Assembly (NCBI GenBank): GCA_946478305.1
Contig: CAMLBO010000006.1
Coordinates: 28,407 to 92,406, forward strand
From: an uncultured Enterobacterales bacterium
Lineage (GTDB): Bacteria; Pseudomonadota; Gammaproteobacteria; Enterobacterales; Enterobacteriaceae
Reading direction: 5' to 3'
DNA: 64,000 nucleotides
Shown here piece after piece: positions 55,489 through 64,000 of this stretch; position 1 is the stretch's first letter; every line of letters begins with the position of its first letter. Position numbers and translations under genes: made by a program. Under the pieces are notes generated by a model, which was given only the letters and a program-made list of their open reading frames with translations, was not told where the DNA came from and made no database searches.

Positions 55489-58344
55489 TTACAGCGCAGC
55501 GATCGTCGCTTTCTGTTCTGCAATCTTGATTTTGGCTTCACCACAGGCTGCCAGACGGTCACGCTCTTTGGCGACCACGGCTTCTGGCGCACGCGCCACA
55601 AAACCTTCGTTAGACAACTTGCCTTCGATAGACGCAATCTCGCCGTCCAGTTTCGCCATCTCTTTGTCCAGACGCGCCAGCTCAGCGTCTTTATCAATCA
55701 GACCCGCCATTGGGATCAGAAGCTCAGCGCCCTCCACCAGTTTGGTGACAGACACAGGGCCTTTGTCGCCAGCAGGGAGAAGGGTGATGGACTCCAGACG
55801 CGCCAGAGACTTGATGAAGCTCAGATTCTGTTCTACACGACGCTGTGCATCGGTACCCGCGCCACGCAGCAGCAGTTCCAGCGGCTTGCCCGGAGACAGG
55901 TTCATCTCGGCACGCACGTTACGGACAGCGATGATCGCCTGCTTGATCCACTCCAGATCGGCCAGTGCCAGTTCGTCAGCTTTGGCTGCATCAAATTGCG
56001 GGAAAGGTTGCAGCATGATGGTGTCAGCTGTGATGCCTTTCAGCGTTTTAACGCGCTGCCATATGGTCTCTGTGATGAACGGAATAATCGGATGCGCAAG
56101 GCGCAGCAGACCTTCCAGCACTTCTACCAGCGTATGACGGGTGCCACGCAGTTGCGCTTCACTGCCGCCAGTCATGACCGGTTTGGTGAGCTCCAGATAC
56201 CAGTCGCAGAACTGGTTCCAGGTGAATTCATATAGAATGCTCGCAGCCAGATCGAAACGGTAGGTGTCCATCGCGTCGCGGTAAGCTTTCACCGTACGGT
56301 TATATTCCGCGAGGATCCAGCGGTCAGCCAGTGACAGCTCCAGTTCGCCGCCGCTCAGACCGCAATCCTGATCTTCAGTGTTCATCAGTACGAAGCGGCT
56401 GGCGTTCCACAGTTTGTTACAGAAGTTGCGGTAGCCCTCAAGACGCTTCATATCCCAGTTGATGTCACGGCCGGTAGACGCCAGCGCCGCCAGCGTGAAG
56501 CGCAGGGCGTCGGTGCCGTGCGGTTCGATGCCGTTCGGGAATTGCTTCTCGGTGCGCTTGCGGATTTTCTCGGCCAGCTGCGGCTGCATCATGTTGCCGG
56601 TACGTTTTTCCAGCAGATCTTCCAGCGAGATACCGTCGATCATATCCAGTGGATCGATGACGTTGCCTTTAGACTTGGACATTTTCTGCCCTTCGTCATC
56701 GCGGATAAGCCCGGTCATGTAGACGGTATTGAACGGAACCTGCGGTTTACCGTTTTCATCTTTCACGAAGTGCATGGTCATCATGATCATGCGGGCGATC
56801 CAGAAGAAGATGATGTCGAAGCCGCTGACCACTACGCTTGAAGGGTGGAAGGCTTTGAGATCTGGCGTCTGCTCTGGCCAGCCCAGCGTGGAGAACGTCC
56901 ACAGGCCGGAAGAGAACCAGGTGTCGAGCACGTCTTCGTCTTGGGTCAGTACCACGTCTGCGCCCAGATTATTTTCGCTGCGCACTTCCGCTTCGTCACG
57001 ACCGACGAACACGTTGCCTTCGGCGTCATACCACGCCGGAATGCGGTGTCCCCACCAGAGCTGACGGGAAATACACCAGTCCTGAATGTCTCGCATCCAG
57101 CTGAAGTACATGTTTTCGTACTGTTTCGGGACGAACTGAATTTCGCCTTGCTCAACGGCCTCCACCGCGACTTTCGCCAGCGGCGCAGTGCGCACGTACC
57201 ACTGGTCGGTCAGCATGGGTTCGATCACCACACCGCCACGGTCGCCGTAAGGGACCGTCAGGTCGTGAGGTTTGATCTCTTCCAACAGGCCCATTTCGTC
57301 GAAAGCAGCGACCACGGCTTTACGCGCAGCAAAGCGCTCGAGGCCACGGAACTGCTCCGGAATAGCGTTGCTGCATGCATCGCTCTCTTCGCCGTTGGTG
57401 TCGAACACTTCTGCGATCTGGCGGATATCACCATCGAAAGTCAGGATGTTGATCATCGGCAGGCCGTGACGTTTACCGACTTCATAGTCGTTAAAGTCAT
57501 GCGCTGGCGTTATCTTCACGCAGCCGGTGCCTTTTTCCATGTCGGCATGTTCGTCGCCGAGGATCGGAATGCGGCGGCCAACTAGCGGCAGAATGATCTC
57601 TTTGCCGATCAAGTCTTTGTAACGCGGATCTTCCGGGTTAACGGCTACGCCTGTATCACCGAGTACGGTTTCCGGGCGGGTGGTGGCAACCACCAGATAA
57701 TCTTTGCCTTCAGCGGTTTTCGCGCCGTCGGCCAGCGGATAACGCAGGTGCCACATTGAACCTTTGGACTCGCGATTTTCCACTTCGAGGTCTGAAATTG
57801 CGGTGCGCAGTTTCGGGTCCCAGTTCACCAGGCGTTTGCCACGGTAGATCAGATCCTCTTTGTACAGACGCACGAAGACTTCGCGCACGGCGTTGGACAG
57901 GCCTTCATCCATGGTGAAGCGCTCGCGCTCCCAGTCCACGGAATCGCCCAGACGGCGCATCTGGCGGGTGATGGTGCCACCTGATTCGGCTTTCCATTCC
58001 CAGATTTTTTCAATAAAGGCGTCACGACCGTAGTCATGGCGGGTTTTGCCCTCTTCGGCAGCAATTTTGCGCTCAACCACCATCTGCGTGGCGATACCCG
58101 CGTGGTCTGTTCCCGCCTGCCACAGGGTATTTTTACCCTGCATACGTTGGTAACGGATCATGGCATCCATGATGGTTTGCTGGAAAGCGTGACCCATGTG
58201 CAAGCTACCGGTGACGTTCGGCGGCGGGATCATGATGGCAAAGCTTTCTTTACTGGTATCACCATGTGGCTTGAAGTAGCCCTGTTCTTCCCAGTGCTCG
58301 TAAAGCGGCTGCTCGATATCTTGCGGGTTATATGTCTTATCCAT
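55489..58344 (-). CDS. valS: ValS, valyl-tRNA synthetase
   Basis: Class I synthetase that charges tRNA-Val and edits Thr. 951 aa, the E. coli length. HIGH-type motif HMGH in [15 protein letters not shown] (about residues 42-48), the CP1 editing domain with [15 protein letters not shown], the KMSKS loop [13 protein letters not shown], the anticodon-binding domain, and a C-terminal coiled-coil tRNA-binding arm ([26 protein letters not shown]). It follows holC by 14 bases in the pepA-holC-valS group. Confidence 0.97.
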   Translation of the reverse strand: MDKTYNPQDIEQPLYEHWEEQGYFKPHGDTSKESFAIMIPPPNVTGSLHMGHAFQQTIMDAMIRYQRMQGKNTLWQAGTDHAGIATQMVVERKIAAEEGKTRHDYGRDAFIEKIWEWKAESGGTITRQMRRLGDSVDWERERFTMDEGLSNAVREVFVRLYKEDLIYRGKRLVNWDPKLRTAISDLEVENRESKGSMWHLRYPLADGAKTAEGKDYLVVATTRPETVLGDTGVAVNPEDPRYKDLIGKEIILPLVGRRIPILGDEHADMEKGTGCVKITPAHDFNDYEVGKRHGLPMINILTFDGDIRQIAEVFDTNGEESDACSNAIPEQFRGLERFAARKAVVAAFDEMGLLEEIKPHDLTVPYGDRGGVVIEPMLTDQWYVRTAPLAKVAVEAVEQGEIQFVPKQYENMYFSWMRDIQDWCISRQLWWGHRIPAWYDAEGNVFVGRDEAEVRSENNLGADVVLTQDEDVLDTWFSSGLWTFSTLGWPEQTPDLKAFHPSSVVVSGFDIIFFWIARMIMMTMHFVKDENGKPQVPFNTVYMTGLIRDDEGQKMSKSKGNVIDPLDMIDGISLEDLLEKRTGNMMQPQLAEKIRKRTEKQFPNGIEPHGTDALRFTLAALASTGRDINWDMKRLEGYRNFCNKLWNASRFVLMNTEDQDCGLSGGELELSLADRWILAEYNRTVKAYRDAMDTYRFDLAASILYEFTWNQFCDWYLELTKPVMTGGSEAQLRGTRHTLVEVLEGLLRLAHPIIPFITETIWQRVKTLKGITADTIMLQPFPQFDAAKADELALADLEWIKQAIIAVRNVRAEMNLSPGKPLELLLRGAGTDAQRRVEQNLSFIKSLARLESITLLPAGDKGPVSVTKLVEGAELLIPMAGLIDKDAELARLDKEMAKLDGEIASIEGKLSNEGFVARAPEAVVAKERDRLAACGEAKIKIAEQKATIAAL

Positions 58345-58358
58345 TTCGCTTTCGTTTT

Positions 58359-58823
58359 TTAGTCGGTCGATGTAGTGACAGACGGCGGCGTGGCCGTGGT
58401 CAACGTAAAACCGACGCTGCGATAGGCTTTATAGCGATCGCGCGCCAGTTGTTTAAGGGAATCTTCGTAAGGGACGAAGTCTACCACTTCATGGAAAGCA
58501 GTAGCAAAATCTGCAAACTGAGGCAGCAGGTTTATCAGCAGATCACGCGGCGCATTGCCCCGTTTTCCCGGCCAGCACAGCTCAACCGGCGCACCGAACT
58601 TCGGCCCTTCGCCTGCTAAATTGTGCGGGACAAACTGACTTGAGTCACGTTGCCACAAGGCTTCGTCCAGACGTTCTGCCTGCTGCTGATCTTCGCAGGC
58701 CAGCAACACGCGTTTCCCCGCACGACAACGCTCGGCGGCAATCTGGCAGGCCAGTGCTTCGTGAGACGTCAGGGTTCCGTCCGGGTCAGGCGCATCGATA
58801 AGGAAAAAGGTGGCTTGTTTCAT
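58359..58823 (-). CDS. holC: HolC, DNA polymerase III chi subunit
   Basis: Chi subunit of the clamp-loader complex; it binds SSB C-termini and, with psi (HolD), links the replisome to single-stranded DNA. 154 aa (E. coli 147): [46 protein letters not shown] and [40 protein letters not shown]. The C-terminal [15 protein letters not shown] is a few residues longer than usual. It lies between pepA and valS. Confidence 0.95.
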   Translation of the reverse strand: MKQATFFLIDAPDPDGTLTSHEALACQIAAERCRAGKRVLLACEDQQQAERLDEALWQRDSSQFVPHNLAGEGPKFGAPVELCWPGKRGNAPRDLLINLLPQFADFATAFHEVVDFVPYEDSLKQLARDRYKAYRSVGFTLTTATPPSVTTSTD

Positions 58824-58904
58824 CAGTTATCCAGAATAAAACAGGCCGGCGTTAACCGGCCCTGGGCGTCACAGATTGTAGATTAGGCCCATTGTCGCAG
58901 CCAG

Positions 58905-58994
58905 TTTGGGCTCGGACAGCGCACGAGAACCGGAGCATACCCGTAGTACGTGACGGTGAGGAGCACTGCCCTGGCTCAAAATGGCAAGTAAAAT
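58905..58994 (-). repeat. Structured intergenic element, copy after pepA
   Basis: In the direction of pepA transcription the blocks CATTTTGA (58976-58983), GGGCAGTGCTC (58961-58971), TCACGTAC (58946-58953) and GCTCCGGTTCT (58926-58936) occur, then GTGCGCTGTCCG. These are the same blocks, in the same order and gene-relative orientation, as after rraB. The element starts about 15 bases after the pepA stop. Confidence 0.7.
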
Positions 58995-58997
58995 GGT

Positions 58998-60524
<1,527 letters not shown>

Positions 60525-60784
60525 TTAAAGACAACGGCGGGGGCTGCGGCTAGAATGGATCGCCGGAGACATCTCCCGTCACTGTGTTAACGACCTGTGT
60601 TAACCTGAACGGCGTTAGTTTTTATTTTGGCGGCTATAAGTATCTTCCTATAGGACACCCCAATTCTCGGTGTTTTAATACTACTTTAGTGTGAAGGTTG
60701 CCATATGATGAGAATAAATGACGGATTAGCGATGAAACTATCGATTTTCCTGCAAAAAGACAAGTTTTCACAGGCGTATTAAGC

Positions 60785-61879
60785 GTGATCATCATTAGAT
60801 ATCTGGTTAGGGAAACCTTCAAGAGCCAAATCGCAATTCTCTTTATCCTGCTGTTAATCTTCTTTTGTCAGAAGTTGGTCAGGGTTCTTGGGGCGGCGGT
60901 TGATGGCGATATCCCAACAAATTTAGTCCTTTCTCTGCTGGGCTTAGGTGTGCCGGAAATGGCGCAGCTTATCCTGCCGTTGAGCCTGTTCCTTGGCTTA
61001 CTGATGACGTTAGGCAAGCTTTACACTGACAGTGAGATCACTGTCATGCATGCCTGTGGTCTCGGTAAACGTTCACTAATCCTTGCTGCTCTCAGTCTGG
61101 CGGTTATCACCGCTGTTTTCGCCGGAATCAATGCGTTCTGGGTCAGCCCCTGGTCTTCAAAACATCAGGACGAGGTGCTGGCGGAAGCCAAGGCCAACCC
61201 GAGCATGGCGGCCATGGTTGAAGGCCAGTTCCAGCAGGCACAGAACGGTAATGCGGTGCTGTTTGTCGGTAGCGTGAAGGGTAAAGAGTTCCACAACGTT
61301 TTCCTGGCGCAACTGCGGCCTAATGGCAACCAGCGTCCTTCGGTGGTCGTTGCCGATAAGGGGCATATGGAGCAGCGTCCGGACGGTTCCCAGATGGTGA
61401 CACTTGACCAGGGTACCCGCTACGAAGGCACTGCCCTGTTACGTGATTTCCGTATCACTGATTTCACCAACTATCTGGCGGTCATCGGCCATCAGACGGT
61501 GGCCGTGGATGAAAGCGATTCTGACCAGATGTCGATGCATCAGCTATGGCAATCCAATGAACCGGATGCCCGCTCTGAATTCCACTGGCGTCTGACTTTA
61601 GTGGTATCGGTCTTTATTATGGCGTTGCTGGTGGTGCCGCTTAGCGTGGTTAACCCACGTCAGGGGCGTGTTCTCAGCATGTTGCCCGCCATACTGCTTT
61701 ACTTAATCTTCTTCCTGCTGCAAAGCTCGCTTCGCTCTAACGGCGCGAAAGATAAGCTCGACCCGTTGATATGGATGTGGGTTACCAACCTGGCCTATTT
61801 CGTGCTGGCAATGGTGCTTAATATGTGGGACACGCTGCCGGTCCGTAAAATCCGGGCGCGTTTGAGAGGAGCTGCCTGA
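60785..61879 (+). CDS. lptF: LptF, LPS export ABC transporter permease
   Basis: Inner-membrane permease of the LptB2FGC complex, which extracts LPS and passes it to the periplasmic bridge. 364 aa (E. coli 366): IIIRYLVRETFKSQIAILFILLLIFFCQKLVRVLG at the N-terminus, a periplasmic beta-jellyroll (about residues 125-265) and the final membrane helices. Initiation is at a GTG (60785), which reproduces the E. coli N-terminus. It overlaps lptG by one base. Confidence 0.96.
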   Translation: MIIIRYLVRETFKSQIAILFILLLIFFCQKLVRVLGAAVDGDIPTNLVLSLLGLGVPEMAQLILPLSLFLGLLMTLGKLYTDSEITVMHACGLGKRSLILAALSLAVITAVFAGINAFWVSPWSSKHQDEVLAEAKANPSMAAMVEGQFQQAQNGNAVLFVGSVKGKEFHNVFLAQLRPNGNQRPSVVVADKGHMEQRPDGSQMVTLDQGTRYEGTALLRDFRITDFTNYLAVIGHQTVAVDESDSDQMSMHQLWQSNEPDARSEFHWRLTLVVSVFIMALLVVPLSVVNPRQGRVLSMLPAILLYLIFFLLQSSLRSNGAKDKLDPLIWMWVTNLAYFVLAMVLNMWDTLPVRKIRARLRGAA

Positions 61880-62949
61880 TGTTTGGAGTTTTAGACCGGT
61901 ATATCGGCCGCACTATTTTCAACACCATCATGATGACCTTATTCATGCTGGTGTCGCTGTCCGGCATCATCAAATTTGTCGACCAACTGCGTAAAGTTGG
62001 GCAGGGGGCCTATTCGGCCTCAGGTGCAGGTATTTATACCCTGCTCAGTGTGCCGAAAGACGTTGAGATTTTCTTCCCGATGGCGGCCCTGCTGGGCGCG
62101 CTGCTTGGCCTTGGCACCTTGGCGACCCGCAGTGAACTGGTAGTGATGCAGGCCTCGGGCTTTACCCGCATGCAGATTGCCTCTTCCGTCATGAAAACCG
62201 CCATTCCGCTGGTGTTACTGACCATGGCGATTGGTGAGTGGGTCGCGCCGCAGGGTGAACAGATGGCACGTAATTATCGTGCGCAGCAGATGTATGGCGG
62301 TTCGTTACTTTCCACGCAGAGCGGCCTGTGGGCCAAAGATGGCAAAGACTTTATTTACATCGAGCGGGTGGCGGGCGACAACGAGATCACCGGTGTTAAT
62401 ATTTATCACTTTGACAATGCCAACAAACTGCAGTCCGTACGTTATGCCTCATCGGCAGCATTCGAAAATGGCGTGTGGAAACTGTCGCAGGTGGATGAGT
62501 CTATCCTGACCGATCCTAAGCAAATCACCGGCTCACAGACCCTGACCGGCGAATGGAAAACCAACCTGACGCCAGACAAACTGGGCGTGGTTGCACTGGA
62601 TCCGGATGCGTTGTCGATCAGTGGTTTACATAGTTATGTGAAATACCTGAAACAGAGCGGGCAGGAGTCCAAACGCTATCAGTTGAACATGTGGAGCAAA
62701 ATCTTCTCGCCACTGTCAGTCGCGGTGATGATGCTGATGGCGCTGTCGTTCATCTTCGGGCCTCTGCGCAGCGTACCAATGGGTGTACGCGTGGTGACGG
62801 GGATCTGCTTTGGTTTCCTGTTCTACGTGCTGGACCAGATTTTCGGACCACTCAGCCTGGTTTACAGTATTCCACCGGTCCTTGGCGCGTTGCTGCCAAG
62901 CGGGCTGTTCCTGGTGATCAGTATCTTCTTGTTGCTGAAGAAACGATGA
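61879..62949 (+). CDS. lptG: LptG, LPS export ABC transporter permease
   Basis: Second permease of LptB2FGC. 356 aa (E. coli 360): FGVLDRYIGRTIFNTIMMTLFMLVSLSGIIKFVDQLRKVGQG, jellyroll domain (about residues 130-260) and C-terminal helices with GVRVVTGICFGFLFYVLDQIFGPLSLVY. The ATG shares one base with the lptF stop (TGATG), so expression is coupled. Confidence 0.96.
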   Translation: MFGVLDRYIGRTIFNTIMMTLFMLVSLSGIIKFVDQLRKVGQGAYSASGAGIYTLLSVPKDVEIFFPMAALLGALLGLGTLATRSELVVMQASGFTRMQIASSVMKTAIPLVLLTMAIGEWVAPQGEQMARNYRAQQMYGGSLLSTQSGLWAKDGKDFIYIERVAGDNEITGVNIYHFDNANKLQSVRYASSAAFENGVWKLSQVDESILTDPKQITGSQTLTGEWKTNLTPDKLGVVALDPDALSISGLHSYVKYLKQSGQESKRYQLNMWSKIFSPLSVAVMMLMALSFIFGPLRSVPMGVRVVTGICFGFLFYVLDQIFGPLSLVYSIPPVLGALLPSGLFLVISIFLLLKKR

Positions 62950-63000
62950 CGGTATTTTTGATATCGAGTGAGATATAAAAGAAAGGCGTCAGAGAACATG

Positions 63001-63034
63001 AAGCCGCTTGTTGAATACAAGCGGCTTTTTTTTA
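63001..63034. terminator. Terminator between convergent lptG and hemW
   Basis: AAGCCGCTTG / CAAGCGGCTT stem with a TTGAATA loop followed by T8 on the plus strand. Confidence 0.9.
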
Positions 63035-63050
63035 GATGAAATCAGGGAGG

Positions 63051-63965
63051 TTACTCGTCAAGGAACAGCTCAAGCAGCGAATTCAGGAACAGTTTCCCAT
63101 GTTGGGTGATCTGCCAGTGTGAATTCGTCTCCAGCAGATAGTTTTTAACGATAGCTTCATCTAGCTGAGCGCGGATCACGCTTTCGTCCAGCCCGGTATA
63201 AATCGCAAATTCTTCACGCGGCGCCGCTTCAAGCAACCGGAAACGGTTCATAAAAAATTCGAACGGTAGCTCGCGGGTTGCCACCTCATGTTGCTTATCC
63301 ATATAACGGCCCTGCATATAGCCGCGCGGATGTTTAGTTTTCACCGTTCGCAGGATCTGCCCGTCGGGCTGAGTCAGTTTGCCGTGGGCGCCGCAGCCGA
63401 TGCCCAGATAATCCCCAAAACGCCAGTAGTTGAGGTTGTGCTGACACTGATAGCCCGGTTTGGCATAGGCCGAGGTTTCGTATTGCTGATAACCGGCCGC
63501 GGTCAGCAGCTGGTCACCTTGCTCGAAAATATCCCACAGCGCATCGTCATCCGGCAGTTTTGGCGGGCGCGAGGCGTACAGGGTGTTGGGTTCGATCGTC
63601 AACTGATACCACGACAGATGGGGCGGATTGAGTGCAATCGCCTGACGCAGATCGTCCAGCGCTTCTTCCAGCGTCTGATCCGGTAATCCGTGCATTAAAT
63701 CGAGATTAAAACTGCGGAGATTCAGGTCCGTCGCCAGATATGCGGCACGCTTGGCTTCATCCGGGCCGTGAATGCGTCCCAGACGCTCCAGTTTCTGTGC
63801 ATTGAAACTTTGCACACCAATGGAGATGCGGTTCACACCGGCGCGCTGGTAAGCGCTGAAGCGATCGGCTTCGACCGTGCCCGGATTGGCTTCCATGGTG
63901 ATCTCAGCGTCTGCCGCCAGTGGCAGGCGGGCGCGAACGCCGTCGAGCAAGTTTTGCATTGCCGC
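63051..63965 (-). CDS. hemW: HemW, haem chaperone (radical-SAM family), N-terminus missing at contig end
   Basis: Radical-SAM protein related to coproporphyrinogen dehydrogenase; HemW binds haem and delivers it to respiratory enzymes. About 305 residues align with E. coli HemW (378 aa) from AMQ.LLDGVRARLPLAADAEITMEANPGTVEADRF to LNSLLELFL. The N-terminal 70-75 residues, including the CxxxCxxC iron-sulphur motif, are absent because genomic sequence stops at 63965. Beyond that the frame runs into adapter sequence and acquires a false start (MYKRQ). In E. coli hemW lies elsewhere, next to rdgB, so its position beside lptG is unusual. Confidence 0.88.
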   Translation of the reverse strand, partial: AAMQNLLDGVRARLPLAADAEITMEANPGTVEADRFSAYQRAGVNRISIGVQSFNAQKLERLGRIHGPDEAKRAAYLATDLNLRSFNLDLMHGLPDQTLEEALDDLRQAIALNPPHLSWYQLTIEPNTLYASRPPKLPDDDALWDIFEQGDQLLTAAGYQQYETSAYAKPGYQCQHNLNYWRFGDYLGIGCGAHGKLTQPDGQILRTVKTKHPRGYMQGRYMDKQHEVATRELPFEFFMNRFRLLEAAPREEFAIYTGLDESVIRAQLDEAIVKNYLLETNSHWQITQHGKLFLNSLLELFLDE

Positions 63966-64000
63966 CTGTCTCTTATACACATCTGACGCTGCCGACGACT
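63966..64000. other. Illumina Nextera transposase adapter (sequencing artefact)
   Basis: CTGTCTCTTATACACATCT (63966-63984) is the Nextera mosaic-end sequence. It is followed by GACGCTGCCGACGA (63985-63998), the continuation of the Nextera read-2/i5-side adapter, and two more bases. It is not genomic DNA. Its reverse complement in frame encodes MYKRQ. Confidence 0.97.

Noticed and set aside
63966..63980. HemW start codon giving MYKRQ
   Set aside because: These codons are the reverse complement of the Nextera adapter, not genomic DNA.

Overview
The window is chromosomal DNA from a gammaproteobacterium of the order Enterobacterales. Almost every protein aligns by eye with an Escherichia coli K-12 product over its full length, and gene order largely follows the E. 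coli 3.2-3.3 Mb (mla to arcB to yqj to exu) and 4.4 Mb (pyrBI to lptFG) regions. The differences point to a genus outside Escherichia/Salmonella, possibly Serratia/Rahnella/Ewingella-like: murA lies next to degS, uxaCBA is one operon, yhcC, mdh and argR are absent from the places they hold in E. coli, and yjgN is followed by an M48 protease. The genus call is a low-confidence inference.

Layout. 1-11 kb: end of the mla phospholipid-transport operon (mlaE truncated by the window edge, mlaD, mlaC, mlaB), ibaG, murA, the periplasmic proteases degS and degQ, zapG, zapE, rplM-rpsI and sspAB. 11-22 kb: gltBD (glutamate synthase), a gene-free stretch of about 0.9 kb, arcB with the small RNA ArcZ antisense to its 3' end, a divergent elbB, and mtgA. 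22-31 kb: lpoA-yraN-diaA-dolP, rsmI, rnpB (RNase P RNA), yhaK, yhaJ, yqjG and yqjF. 30-36 kb: yqjA-mzrA and yqjCDEK, then exuR and exuT. 36-42 kb: the galacturonate operon uxaCBA and ygjV. 42-48 kb: pyrL-pyrB-pyrI-ridA with a readable leader peptide and attenuator, tabA, a GH13_18 sugar phosphorylase, argF with tandem ARG boxes, and rraB. 48-52 kb: a beta-glucoside cassette (RpiR-type regulator, EIIBC permease, bglA). 52-63 kb: yjgM, yjgN with the M48 protease, valS-holC-pepA, lptFG and the 3' part of hemW.

The genes are mostly housekeeping: envelope maintenance (Mla, MurA, LpoA, MtgA, DolP, LptFG, DegS/Q), translation (L13, S9, ValRS, RsmI, RNase P), nitrogen, pyrimidine and arginine metabolism, and two carbon-source modules (hexuronates; aryl-beta-glucosides). 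The accessory signals are modest: an ElbB that lacks the family cysteine, an uncharacterised DUF898 plus M48 protease pair, the GH13_18 phosphorylase, and a structured intergenic element found after both rraB and pepA. The last 35 bases are not genomic. They match the Illumina Nextera transposase adapter, so the terminal hemW reading frame has an artefactual start. I saw no insertion sequences, prophage, CRISPR array or tRNA genes.
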